64,000 bases of DNA from Mytilus galloprovincialis. Its lineage: Eukaryota > Mollusca > Bivalvia > Mytilida > Mytilidae. A model generated the notes under the pieces. The model saw only the letters and a list, made by a program, of their open reading frames with translations, ran no database searches and had not been told where the DNA came from. Below, one piece after another: positions 1-10,720 of this stretch; position 1 is the first letter of the stretch; each line of letters opens with the position of its first letter. Where the stretch lies: assembly GCF_965363235.1 (NCBI RefSeq), contig NC_134849.1:55746122-55810121 (forward strand), given 5' to 3'. The translations under genes were made by a program, and so were the position numbers.

Positions 1-89
1 CATTTGAGAACCATCGTTGTACACCCATCCTGATCCTGTGTTTTTGCCCTGTATGCAAATGCCAGCATGATACACTAATCCAACGTCAG
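1..89 (-). CDS. Lectin-like gene exon 3 (partial)
   Basis: Acceptor AATTATAG at 90. The frame continues from exon 2 as LVTADVGLVYHAGICIQG and then the CTLD signature W-V-Y-N-D-G-S. The exon is cut by the window edge. Confidence 0.7.
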
Positions 90-3000
90 CTATAATTAAT
101 ATTATTGTTATTAAAAACTTTTAAAAATCACCATTTTAGAATCTTAAGAATATTGGAAATTCAACAGTTCCTGTCCCACATTGTAAATCACGTCTCGAAA
201 TTGGTTGAACATCATTTATTTTGTTAATACTACGCAGACTGCATTATATTTTAAAATAGTTAATTCTATAATCATGTGAACAAAGTCAGCTTCTTGTGTG
301 ATGTGTTGGATGTCACAAATCTTTCTAAAATTGTCCTTTTATAAATTAAGAAATTATAAAGAACCCAAAGTTTCAACTCCCTCGTACAAAATTGACCCAA
401 AGGTGGATTTGACTTTCTTTAAAGTATTTTTCTCATACAGCTCTTTAACTGTTTCGGTACTTACAATGTATACATCCTCGGCTTTTATATATTTGTTTTG
501 AACGTTCCTGATGAAGGTAAATCAAGAAAAGCGCATCGTACGCACAAAATTATTAAACGTGTTGTTTTCAATTTTTTCGTCATAAGGTTATCAGGTAATT
601 TTTGTAAAATGATATGGATCAAGTATTGTCAAGAAATCTATATTTATTAAATGATAAAATAAACGTGTTCTGACAGATACAAGTTGCAGCGTCGAATGGT
701 TATTTGACTTTGCAATGTGTGATGGACGCAAGCAAATCTTTTAAACCGGATGAATGAGCCAATCTTTAAATTTAAAGAATGCAAAATACAGTAATGTCAA
801 CTTTACTTTTGTGAATTTTCTATTCCTATGTAGCAAAATTCCAGAAGCCTCTGTTATTCATAGTTGCCTTTGTGACAACTTCCCATATATCAATGACAAT
901 AATGTAATCAACTTCAGGTTACACTTTGCAACCCTGCAGTGTAGTTAAATATTAAAGGCGAAGGATCGCAAAATGTAAAACACAATTCCTTTTATTACCT
1001 GTGACAAGCTTGATATACTCTTTCTTTTCCTCTGAATCTATTCGCAGGAGGTCATTTCTTGGACACACTGAAGCATTATGGACATCAATTGCTGGAATCG
1101 TTGGTCCAAACTGATAACAAATGTCCAATTCTCTACAGTAGAAAAAGTCGATCGGACAGCGACCAAGACCTGGCAAAAAAAAATCATTTGTACTAGTTAT
1201 GATACTAATGGTGAAAGGTGTGGGAGTTTGTTCCGATTTAAATTAGTAACTAAAGTTGAAATACTTTTAGATATACGCCTTCATAGGTTTTTCTATATCA
1301 TTAAGTGATACATATTTGCATCGTTAATGTAATTTTTTTATGTAATTTAATGAAAGAAAATTAAAAATACTTTACTTAGCAATGTTAAAAAACAAAAACT
1401 TAGACACTAATACATGGCGTTCTATCTAAAAACATGACTTCAAGCAACTTTGAATATCATCATTAGGCCTCGTAGTACAAAATGGACATTTTCAGATCTT
1501 TTTTTTAAATAGATTAGACCGTTGGTTTTCCCGTTTGAATGGTTTTACACTAGTAATTTTGGGGCCCTTTATAGCTTGTTGTTCGGTGTGAGCCAAAGCT
1601 CCGTGTTGAAGGCCGTATATTGACCTATAATGGTTTACTTTTTTTAAATTGTTATTTGGATGGAGAGTTGTCTCATTGGCACTCACACCACATCTTCCTA
1701 TATCAATTTAATGACAAATTCAAGTAACCAGTAGCAAACCATAAAAGACAAATTACACAGGCATACCTTTACATTAAGCTCTGATTTACAAAATATGAAA
1801 TCCAATGTCTACAATTATAGATTCTTATGAACTTTTGCAATACTAAATGGATAAATTATAAATATGAATATAATGGTCAGGAAAATTAAAGTGTGTAATT
1901 TTACTTATTCATAGTGTAATCTACAAATGTATCAAACTCTCGTATTATTTTGTAAATATTTGTTAATGTGAAAATTAATTTTAGATAAAGATGCTTCGAC
2001 ATTTGGAGAAAAGAGCGAACATTTCGTAACTCCTTCTATTATTAGTAAAATGTGTTTGGGCTATTTTTGTTGGCTTCTGCAAATACATTTTTATTTCATT
2101 TCGAGTTTTCCTATTTATTTCCATGATATTAGATTCATCTAATTGAATTTTTAATGGATAATCCTATTTCAATTGATTGTTCATTTCCATGTGTTCCGAA
2201 TCTTTAAATTAAGCGTTTAATAATACGACATGTTTATATAGAATGTAAATAGTACCTTCAATTCTGCGCAGGTCTATTTTGCGGAAAAGTTGCAAGTTGC
2301 TTGTGATTATTTACATGTCTTAATAAAATAACTATCATGCAGTCCTAAAGTGTTAGAGTTGTACTTCTTTCATAATCCTCTCACCTTAATAGTAATTCAA
2401 TCTATAATGCGCAGTCGCACTATCTCATCTGCTTTATATGATGAAGCTTGGGCGAGAGTTAAATAACTAATATTCGAACTGCGAATTAGTGGAAACGTCA
2501 TTTTTGCTACGCTACGCTGCTGATTTACATCAAGTATAAATTCGTGGGTAGATTAATGTGGTTTCACCTCGAATGTTAAGGATTGCTTCGGAATCCCATC
2601 CACTAATTCATTTTAGTTGAGCATAGCATTGTCAACCCTGATAAGAAGTTTAGAAACAAGTAAAAAAAACAACAATACCGAACTCCGAGGAAAATGTTAA
2701 ACGGAAAGTTCCTGAGCCAATGTCAAAATCAAAAGCTCCGGCACACCAAACGAATGGATAACAACTGTCATATGCCTGATTTAGTACAGGCATTTACTAA
2801 TGTAAAAAAATGGTGGATTTAACCTGGTTTATAGCTAGCTTGACTACTCACTTGTGTTACTTTGTGGGCTGATTGCAAATTAGAGACAATGATAATGAAG
2901 GTTGTTTTAGTGCTGTTTATAATAATAATAGCAATACTCACCAAAAACAAAGTTAAAAACTATAAATATGTGTAGACTTACGTTCACGTGTCAAGTAGAA

Positions 3001-3291
3001 TGACCATCCCTCCTCTGACAATGTCATAATAGTATAGACGAACGGATCAGAGTGCAGTATACAGGAACCGGTCAATTTGTTGTGGAAGAACGAAATACAA
3101 CACTTATGTGAAGAACATTGTACAGCGCATTCCAATACAAACTTAACCTGATAGGTTTCAACGGCGTTCGTTTCCTCGTATTTGTTGTCATATTCAGGTA
3201 TATGCTGCGCTGAGATCAACTCTATTCCAGATTCACTTAGTACAGGAATTATAAACATTTTCAAAAAGAAAACACGGATGGTTAAAAACAT
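1..3291 (-). CDS. PAN/Apple plus C-type lectin domain secreted protein (partial, 3' end off window)
   Basis: Three exons (2982-3291, 999-1169, 1-89) join in phase 1 at both junctions. The start at 3291 opens a hydrophobic leader beginning MFLTIRVFFLKMF, a plausible signal peptide; the frame is open up to another Met at 3390, which would bury that leader. Residues about 25-103 form a PAN/Apple-like module (ECAVQC, CCISFF, GSCILHSD, WSFYLTR). Exon 2 starts a C-type lectin-like domain (GRCP...FFYC, CPRNDLLRIDSEEKKEYI) and exon 3 continues it (ICIQG, GWVYNDGSQM). The rest lies beyond position 1. Such proteins are expected to be secreted and may bind glycans; ligand and role cannot be read from sequence. 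Domain calls are by motif recognition only. Confidence 0.75.
999..1169 (-). CDS. Lectin-like gene exon 2 (start of C-type lectin domain)
   Basis: Acceptor TTTTTTTTGCCAG at 1170 and donor CACAG|GTAATA after 999. It is 171 bp, phase 1 to phase 1, and carries the first CTLD Cys pairs and the LLRIDSEEKKEYI helix. Confidence 0.75.
1490..1705 (+). repeat. SINE-like interspersed repeat, family A copy 1
   Basis: About 200 bp from GACCGTTGGTTTTCCCG to TCTCATTGGCACTCACACC. Similar copies lie at 14405-14585, 20735-21005, 25366-25515 and 40490-40735, with a variant at 12972-13235. I see no inverted ends and cannot identify a tRNA head, so 'SINE-like' is provisional. It lies in an intron of the lectin-like gene. 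Confidence 0.7.
2665..2865 (+). repeat. Interspersed repeat (ACCGAACTCCGAGG family)
   Basis: Begins ACCGAACTCCGAGGAAAA and ends with TTAACCTGGTTTATAGCTAG. Related ends (ACCTGGTTTT.G..AGCTA) occur at about 6270-6410 and 52550-52640. It is a family I recognise from mussel DNA; class unknown. It sits in lectin intron 1. Confidence 0.5.
2982..3291 (-). CDS. Lectin-like gene exon 1 (signal peptide and PAN/Apple)
   Basis: Coding from ATG at 3291 to donor GAAC|GTAAGT, intron starting at 2981. Six Cys in the PAN region follow the usual spacing. An untranslated 5' exon is possible. Confidence 0.7.
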
Positions 3292-4518
3292 TTTCTGCTG
3301 TTCTTGTATGATCAAGAAAATTTCCTGTCGTCTGTTCATGTGCCTTTCTGAACAGATAACAGAATTGCAATACTGATGACGTATTTCCAAATTTGAATGC
3401 CAATTGGTCTATTTCGCTATAGCAAGAATGAATTTGATATCAAATATACATTTCAAGTAGTGTTTTGTTTTTCTCTTTTTTTACAGTAAATGTTTTCAAT
3501 GTTATTTGATACGTATCACTTGGTATGTTTTATGTGAAAATGATATGATCATACAGGAATACACAAATTCCACATAACTGATTATTAAAAAAAAATACAA
3601 ACCGAAAAGAACGAAGAGAGATGTGAAACCAAATAAACGGGAGATGATTTCTAATCTACTAAATCTAATTAGAAAAAGTATATTCTCAAAGGTTTTGTAT
3701 CCCTTGTAAATAGGATTGATTCTATTTCTTTTTTAAAAAAAGAATATATTGTAACTATCTTAAGATAAAACGCTTTTTTCAAAACTTTTTTCATTATATA
3801 CTTATCTTGGTCGATGGCATAATTGCATCAAAATGAAAATCTGATATCTTATTGACATCCACCCGAGCATATCTTATTGAAATCTTTGATTTATATTTTA
3901 CAGTATTTGCATTCATACTGCAGAAAGTAAATCGCATCTTCATCAATTGCCTCCACATAGAAACAACTTGTATTGTACAATCACAGTAAAAAATCAGTCT
4001 ATTTATTTGCCCAAATTAGCAAATTTGGAAGCAGATTTGCCATTTAATGGTTAGACTGTTTATTAATATATAGAAAACTTGTTAATTTATTATATTATTC
4101 AAAATATTTTAACAAATAAAAAAGATTTTTGGTTTTTAAAACCATTTTTTTTCAAATGAGCCATTTAAGGGGAGATAACTCTTGAAGTACAAAATTTATA
4201 CTGGGCTAATAGGGAAATTTTTAATTTTTACTTGTGGCAAGAAAACAAGTTCGGTGACACCATCTTTTCTTTTTATTTTCTTAAAACATATTATGAAACC
4301 TTCTCACAATTTATTTCACAATTCTATCTCATAGAATTTTTTTTATGCACTCTGTGCTTTTTCATGAACAAACTAACCAAACTTAGGCAATTTTTAACGA
4401 CTCATAGCACGGTGACCCACACTTTTTAATACATTTTTAAAAAAGCATAGTAAAATCTTCATTTTAGTAAAATATAAGAAAATTCTGTCTCTCAAAAAAC
4501 ATTTACTTATTATCTACC
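3292..4518. other. Gene-free AT-rich stretch
   Basis: Upstream of the lectin-like start. No convincing exon, motif-rich ORF or inverted repeat was seen. The promoter of the lectin-like gene should lie here or in an unseen 5' exon, but no clear TATA or initiator can be chosen. Confidence 0.4.
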
Positions 4519-4522
4519 TTAA

Positions 4523-5211
4523 AGGGGCACTAGCTACGATATATATAAAAAAATAAAGTATGATTTTTTTTAGATCAATCATTAATCAAATTGGAATAAT
4601 GAAATAATAATTTGCTTTTAGCAATCAATTTCCTTTAATTTTGTTGAAATAAGCGATTAAACATAATTTTTGACTGATTCACTTGCAAGTGAAAACGTCA
4701 TCATCATTCTAACCGGTATTCATGTGAACTTCAAGTTAACCCCTAGCTAGAGATTGACAACGCATGCATTGTACGTGTACTGGTTATTTAAAGAAAAAGA
4801 ATGTCAACAATGAAAGTGAAACTACGGTAAATCATTTGATTACTAATTTGATGCACATAAAATCATTCTTATATGGTTAAAAACAATGAGAAACATCTAT
4901 TTTTAATCTATAAAATAAAATCAAACAGACCTATAAAAATACAATTGCACGTGTTGGTTTAATCTATTCGTATCTTTATTTTTGTTTACATCGCTTATAT
5001 GGTCATCTGAGGTCAAATCGATAGTTAATTAGATAGCGTCTGGACTAAAATACACACGAAACGAACCTATATATTATCTACCCCACCCCATGCTCTGTAA
5101 ACTGTTTATTTTAGACTTTTGATAGTTTGGATAAATGTTTTACATTGTTATAAACCAAATATGAGAATTTGAGTCAAATCGGTTACAATGAATTTGACAG
5201 CTAGTGCCCCT
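4523..5211. mobile_element. TTAA-flanked inverted-repeat element (piggyBac-like, non-autonomous)
   Basis: Perfect terminal inverted repeats AGGGGCACTAGCT / AGCTAGTGCCCCT, each flanked by TTAA (4519-4522 and 5212-5215). The 689-bp interior has no transposase frame. TTAA duplication is characteristic of the piggyBac superfamily; membership is inferred from the target site only. Confidence 0.7.
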
Positions 5212-5215
5212 TTAA

Positions 5216-6607
5216 CAAGGAGGGGACGACACTAAATAAGAACCTAAACTAAGGTGTCCTAAAAACAACGTACATTGCTGGGTCTTAATATTGCTCCATA
5301 CAAAGTCTTTCTAAATTATCAACATCAATCAATCAATCAATCAAATAAAGACGGGCTTCTTTACACTATAATCGGCACTCCCAAAGGAACCAACTGTGCC
5401 CCTTCTTCGTTCCGACTTGTTCCTTTATTCATGTGAGGCTGACTTCATACCGAATATAGACCTAGCCTTGGTACGTGTTTTCCACATTAAATTACTTTCT
5501 TTCTAGGACTGTCCCTATTCATACTTTTTGAAACCACTTCAAAACATTATTGTTTATATATCTCCGACAATATTATAATTTAACCCTTTTAGAGCACCTG
5601 CTATCACCATCGTTGTTGTATGGGGTGTTTTTTTTATGTGGCCCTATCTGTTGCTTGCTTTGCTTTGTTTTGTAGACTGTTTGCCCTTTTCGTCGTTTTT
5701 CGTCATGATCTTGTCTGTTTTTCAATGACTCAAGGATTAAAATACCCTAATGGTATATTCCGCACAAATCATTGACTCGTATGCTGTTATCACGTACAAA
5801 AGCACCTAAAATAGAACAATTCACTAAGCCGGTTTATTTACAGTTATCTTATATTTCAGTTAGTATCCTCCAACGGACAAAAATAATTAATAAAACAAAT
5901 TAATTCATTTATTTATTCATTTGTGTATATTTGATAACTTACTACATTGATTAAATAATTGGAATTACATTGGTGAGACTAAATCGATAGTTCCTTGTTA
6001 GCATAAATTTATTCTTCTGGCGTGAGATTTGAAGAACTATCAAGATGATTTTGTTACTTGAATTTAGAGTTTCATCGATACTAAGTCTTGCACGAAACTA
6101 TGTTAAACGCTGAATTTTGCTTCAAGAAAATGCAGATATTAAAAGAGACCCTTTTTGTATTGTTGTTTGTATATTCACAAATATGGATCGTTGTCACAAT
6201 CACTTAAAAGATGCATGTATTTACAAAAGTATTGAACTTGAAGAAAAATACAAAAAAAGGGGGAATCCATAAAAACCTGACATAATCAAATGTTCCATTT
6301 GATCAACCAATGAAAAACAACCGTCATATTGCCGATTAGGGTCTGGCATTTTCCGAGACAATAGCGAGTAAGACCTGGTTTTAGAGCTAGCTAAATCTTT
6401 TATAATACACTGATGTAGTTGCAACTATGTTTTGCAGGAGGGAAAAACGATCACAACTTAAATCAGGAAATCGAAAGTCTCGTGGCAATTTTGACGTCGA
6501 GTGGTAAACAACACTTTATAAATGTTGTGGCTAACAACGCTTTTCTTGATTTGACGTTTAACAGGAACTCTTCAACTTCGTACTCTATTTGGTCTCTTTC
6601 ACATTTT
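5216..6607. other. Gene-free stretch with a short (ATCA)n run
   Basis: Contains a simple (ATCA)n tract at about 5322-5344 and a fragment of the ACCTGGTTTT.AGCTAGCTA repeat at about 6270-6410. No gene is recognisable. Confidence 0.4.
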
Positions 6608-6697
6608 TTTATTCGAGCGTCATTGATGAGTCTGTTGTAGATGAAACGCTCGTCTGACGTAAATATAAAGTTTCCATCCTGGTATCTATGATGAGTT
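6608..6697 (+). ncRNA. Hammerhead-ribozyme-like repeat, copy 1 (diverged)
   Basis: Contains TTGATGAG, an 11-nt stem-loop TCTGTTGTAGA, then TGAAACG and CGTA, in the order of a hammerhead core (CUGAUGAG, stem II, CGAAA, stem III, GUH). One core base differs (C to T in CUGAUGA). No stem I is evident. The same repeat recurs at 9745-9830 and, reversed, at 21741-21810 and 23650-23730. Confidence 0.4.
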
Positions 6698-7238
6698 CAT
6701 TTAAACTTATAAATTTGAAAACGTGAAATGAATAAAAACCTGGTTACGTTAGAAGCTAGTTGGCCAATAGAATTTATACGACATTGCCAAATTCATCTCA
6801 GCACAACTTTATCTGAGGGAGTTATAACGTTGATTTCTAAATAATGTCTTAATTTACGAAATTAGAATTTCAAAAAAGAATGTTATATATCATGTCAGTA
6901 CTAAAAGCAGCGATTAATGAGCTGATTATATCCTCGGTCCATGCAGTCAAACAGCTGCGATATCGACCGAATGATAGCATATAACAAAACACTTCATAAT
7001 TTATGTGCATTTGAAAACAATTCTTTGGCTTAGTTTCATCGGGATCCTTTAACCTTTTTTGAAATTTAAAAGTCTAGCATGCATAAATCATAAAGTCATT
7101 AATAAAAGTGTTTAAAAAGTTTTAATTTTAATGTACACCTAAATGTATGCACTCATGTAAATCCAATGTCAAAATATCCAATCAAGTTGCACGATTAGCC
7201 GGAATATTAAAGTGCTTTCCTTTATTGACTGTGTGTTG

Positions 7239-7471
7239 CAGAAAGTCGGAATAGTATGGATTCATGAATATTCATTGGATATCATCAACTTTCGTTTATT
7301 TCATGGGTACAGGGGGGACCACAAATTTAAATGTTTAACGAGATACAAATATTCAATAGGAATGTATGCAATCTTTGCCAAAGCCATGGATTTAAATATC
7401 CACGAATATGCACGTTTCCCTCAATCCATGAAAATTGTTACAAACGAATATAAACGAATCCACAGTATATG
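7239..7471 (+). mobile_element. MITE with GTGGATTCATT-type ends, diverged copy
   Basis: Left end ATAGTATGGATTCATGAATA and right end CGAATCCACAGTATATG are inverted. Better copies are at 26545-26738 and 46996-47206, and a weak one at 44735-44945. The target looks like TA. Confidence 0.5.
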
Positions 7472-7549
7472 AAGCTGACATTCAACAATGGCGTCAACGA
7501 GATGATCGTAACTACAATTACGATTCATCCCAATATGGCGGACACAAAA

Positions 7550-7880
7550 CTCATGTCTGACAAAGCCAAACTAATAACGTTATGACAAAAAATGACGAAA
7601 AGCAGACAAGTCAAAATATCTCTCAATAGAACAATACAGATTGAGTAATAAGAACCCCTACTTAAACTGATGTGAACACTGATGCTCCTGAAAGCTAAGC
7701 AGTTCTTGCTCCACATGTGGCACCCGTAGTGTTGTTCATGATAGTAAAAACCTGGTAATAAGTTTAATTCGATGATGAGGAAAAGAGAAAAGGATTGCTT
7801 CTACGTATTTGGTAATTATCAGCTGACGTTAGTCAAGCAGACGTCCAATAACGTTCAATCAACTCTTCATGGTTTCCATT
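7550..7880 (-). repeat. Possible diverged fragment of a retroelement-associated repeat
   Basis: The stretch GCTCCACATGTGGCACCCG (about 7707-7725) and its surroundings resemble a mussel repeat I associate with the family seen at 31893-32582. No coding frame survives. Weak call. Confidence 0.25.
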
Positions 7881-8074
7881 AAACATACAATTATCAAACA
7901 TGACAAACTCCATTGTTATAGATGAAATGCATTCAGTTATAAAGCTTATCTACGATAAAAGTGCATTACTAGTATTAGTTTTGAGGTCGGTTTTAGCCTG
8001 ATAAAATATGCCAATTTCACAATTTTTATGTATTCTGGTGGAGCAATACTATTTAATAAAATAATGAAAACATG

Positions 8075-8080
8075 TTTATT
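8075..8080 (-). promoter_or_regulatory. Candidate poly(A) signal AATAAA of the K2P channel gene
   Basis: AATAAA on the minus strand (CAATAAACATG), 35 nt past the stop codon at 8115. If used, the 3' UTR would be very short. Confidence 0.5.
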
Positions 8081-8114
8081 GTAAATATAAATAAAAGGAC
8101 TAGAAAAATTAAGT

Positions 8115-8896
8115 TTAAAATGACGCACGTTTACTACGTTGCCACAATAAGAATGAATCAGTTTCAGAGTTGTTGTCCTCCTTAGTTGTCGTGACATTGT
8201 TTGACATGAAAGATTTTGTACGTGTTGGGTTGTTGGTTGCACCATAAATTTTATCTCTGGCTGACCTCCATTTATAACAAGAGCATGAACATACTGATAA
8301 AGTCTCTTGAAAATCAGGTCGCTCTTGTGCATTACCCACAACACCTGCGTTTCCGGTTATGACGTCGCCTTCAAGATGAACTGCATTCTGGGCAGCTATT
8401 GCTGCCTCAAGTTCGTCTCGTCTTTCATCTTCAGAATTTAGAGTAAGGAAACGCAACACCAACAAATTCATTGCAGCTGATATAACTGTCAATCCAAACA
8501 AAATAAAAAGTAAGCTGAATGCATAGTAATGCGTCTGTACTTTATCTTTTTTTTGTAAAGCTACATAATCGCCAAACCCAATCGTTGTCAATGTGATAAA
8601 ACAATAGTACAGAGAATCAATGTACTCCCAACTTTCATAGTGAGAAAATATTAAAGCTCCAACGGCTACGATAATTGTAGAAAGATTCATTGTCACAAAA
8701 ATCAAGTCCGTTTGGGACACCTCTGTTTTCTTCAGTCGAAAACATTTTTTAATTTGTTTCAATCCATACGACATGAATGTGTTAAGTCTTTCGCCCACGC
8801 TTTGGAACATAATTATACATAGTGGAATTCCAGCTAATGCATATCCCATGCAGAACAACTTGCCACTTACAGTTTTAGGGGTACTATGTCCATAAC
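8115..8896 (-). CDS. KCNK3/9-like: K2P channel exon 2 (GYGH to C-terminus)
   Basis: Acceptor ATATTTTTCAG ending at 8897, then GT TAT GGA CAT completes G-Y-G-H. Stop at 8115. It holds M2-M4, the second selectivity filter and a Ser/Thr-rich tail of about 100 residues. Confidence 0.92.
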
Positions 8897-10367
8897 CTGA
8901 AAAATATTTCAAATATAATTCGCCGTTTCAGAATCTAATGCATCCTGGGTAATATTTTCAAAAGCGTACACCAAAGCGTTTTGATTGGTTTAAAACGTTA
9001 TAAACAATGGAAATTCAACCAATGACGTAACGTTATTTTCACTTTGGGGTACGAACAATGAAATTACCCATGATGCTTTAGATTCTGAAACGGCCAATTA
9101 TGTTCACACCGGGCAAAAATAAATAACCTTTACACGGGTTTTCTAATGTACAAAACATTTGCTCATCATATGCTGTGAAACCTTTGGGAAAAATTGATGG
9201 AAACGAGTTTTGTTTTTAAATTAATTAATATTTTATAAGGGTATCATTCATTATTAGCCTTTGAAATATAAATGGCGAGCTGGAATATATATGCAACGAT
9301 TACATAAATTTGTCCACATTTTCAACTTTTGATTGTATTTGAGTTTAGCTGTATTTCATTGTTAATTACATTTCCATTTTAAATTCATAATTTACTGTTT
9401 CTAGAGAATACGCAAATACGAATGTGTTTGTAGTAAAAATGGAAATCGATTGCAGTGCAGTGAACATTTGCGTCGTGAATAGCCTTAAATAACCTATATT
9501 AAGCTCGAGATAAAACGTTCGGGAAAGCCAAATATAGAAATTATTTGGAACACCAAGATCTAATTTGTCTGAGAAAGAAACCATTAACTTTTCAAAGTTT
9601 TCAGAAACGTGTTGATACAATTAAGTTTGTTGATAACAGAAGTATTGGAGTCAAAATAATTTGTTTTAAATATGCGACAATAAAATCCGACTGGTTTGTG
9701 TTATATTTTCAGACTTGGCTTTACTTTGCCGTTTTAACTTTTTTGGATTCGAGCGTCACTGATGAGTTTTTGTAGACGAAACGCGTGTCTGGTGTATATA
9801 CAAAATTTAGTCCTGGTATCTATGATGAGTTTTTTAATACAAAGACACTTGGGGAAAAGTAAAAACGACACGACGGTTTCAAAATATTTTCTTGGTAAAA
9901 CCTTTTCATCTCGTAAGAACGGCTTTTTAAACAGAAATTAAAATTGTTTTTCAATAAACTTTAAAAAGTATAACGTAGCAAACAATTTTAACTTGGTTCC
10001 GACTTTCTTACCTTTAACTGCTACATCATATAAAGATAAATATTAGGCACGAGAAAAATGTCCATTGGGCATAGGCTTACTTACCTATAACGGCTACAAC
10101 AACTAAAGAGAAGTATAAGGCACCAGAAAATTTCCACTGGGTACCGGCTTGATATGGTTTCGATTTTATAACGTTGATTCGAATTTTTTCAAAATGTTCA
10201 TCCGTGATATTATATTTTTCTCTGATTTTGCGTTCTCTTTCTCGTAGATTTCGTCTATTTTCTATTTCAAAGTCAGATTCAAGTGAATCAAAGACTGCAG
10301 CTCCAATGAGAAGATAGGTAAATGTACATATGATCAATGACAAGGTTCGCACGTTCTGTCTTTTCAT
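8115..10367 (-). CDS. KCNK3/9-like: TASK-type two-pore-domain potassium channel (KCNK3/KCNK9 family)
   Basis: Two coding exons (10085-10367, 8115-8896) join in phase 1 inside the first GYG, giving 354 aa. The N-terminus MKRQNVRTLSLI is nearly identical to vertebrate TASK. Order: M1 about 8-27, extracellular cap, P1 with I94-G95-Y96-G97-H98, M2 about 108-128, M3 about 160-178, P2 T199-I200-G201-F202-G203-D204, M4, then VLRFLT 241-246. It makes a background K+ leak channel in the plasma membrane. H98, the acid-sensing residue of TASK channels, is present. Odd feature: positions 92-93 are A-V where TASK has T-T. The last residues K-R-A-S-F-stop match the C-terminal 14-3-3 motif that promotes TASK export. 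Two predicted helices and both loops are intact, so I read it as functional. Confidence 0.92.
8915..9101. mobile_element. MITE with long inverted ends inside the K2P intron
   Basis: About 40-bp imperfect inverted ends starting ATAATTSGCCGTTTCAGAATC and continuing through GCATCMTGGGTAAT. Its end is about 18 nt from the exon 2 acceptor. A decayed relative appears at about 24165-24305. Confidence 0.75.
9745..9835 (+). ncRNA. Hammerhead-ribozyme-like repeat, copy 2 (best core)
   Basis: CTGATGAG (9759-9766), stem II region, CGAAAC (9777-9782), then ACGC/GTGT pairing around a loop and GTA (9794-9796). This matches the type I hammerhead order with a short stem III. Complementary stem I arms are not seen, so activity is doubtful. 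Located in the K2P intron, antisense to the gene. Confidence 0.45.
10008..10151 (-). repeat. 73-bp-period tandem duplication of the end of K2P exon 1 with its donor
   Basis: 10008-10078 aligns without gaps to 10081-10151: 56 of 71 positions match. The second unit is the real exon end plus splice donor. The first is a decayed copy in the intron, with one in-frame stop and several non-synonymous changes, but its own donor (AAAG|GTAAG) is still present at 10011/10012. Confidence 0.85.
10085..10367 (-). CDS. KCNK3/9-like: K2P channel exon 1 (N-terminus, M1, cap, pore helix 1)
   Basis: ATG at 10367; 94 codons plus one base to donor ATAG|GTAAGT (intron begins 10084). A possible 3' splice site (TATATTGTAG) at 10394 suggests an upstream untranslated exon. 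Confidence 0.9.
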
Positions 10368-10720
10368 TCTTTTGTGGTCGGCTTAGTAAACACCTACAAT
10401 ATACAAAGATATTAGCATGAATACTTAAAACATGTGAAATTGTCTTACAAAAATTTATGAGTTTGAATGTCCCTCTGGTATCTTTTGTTTTGATTTATTA
10501 CCATGTAAAATCACTATCTGAAACAGAAGAACTGACGAATTGTGTTGTTGGCTTGTTGCTTTGTTAATGTTTAAACATAAATTACGACAAAACTCTTAGA
10601 CAATTAAATTGGTGTAAACTCTTTTTTAATGAACAATTGCCATGTTTTTCGTCGTAGACTTATCGCTTATCAGTTAGGTTGTATCTATGGGTTGTATAGT
10701 TACCTAGATAAGCCAATTAA

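Noticed and set aside
3292-3390. Upstream Met at 3390 as start of the lectin-like protein
   Set aside because: It would place 33 charged residues before the hydrophobic leader; the Met at 3291 gives a normal signal peptide.
10077-10084. Stop codon directly after V-I-G-K in K2P exon 1
   Set aside because: It lies beyond a strong donor (GTAAGT) and is spliced out; exon 2 restores G-Y-G-H.
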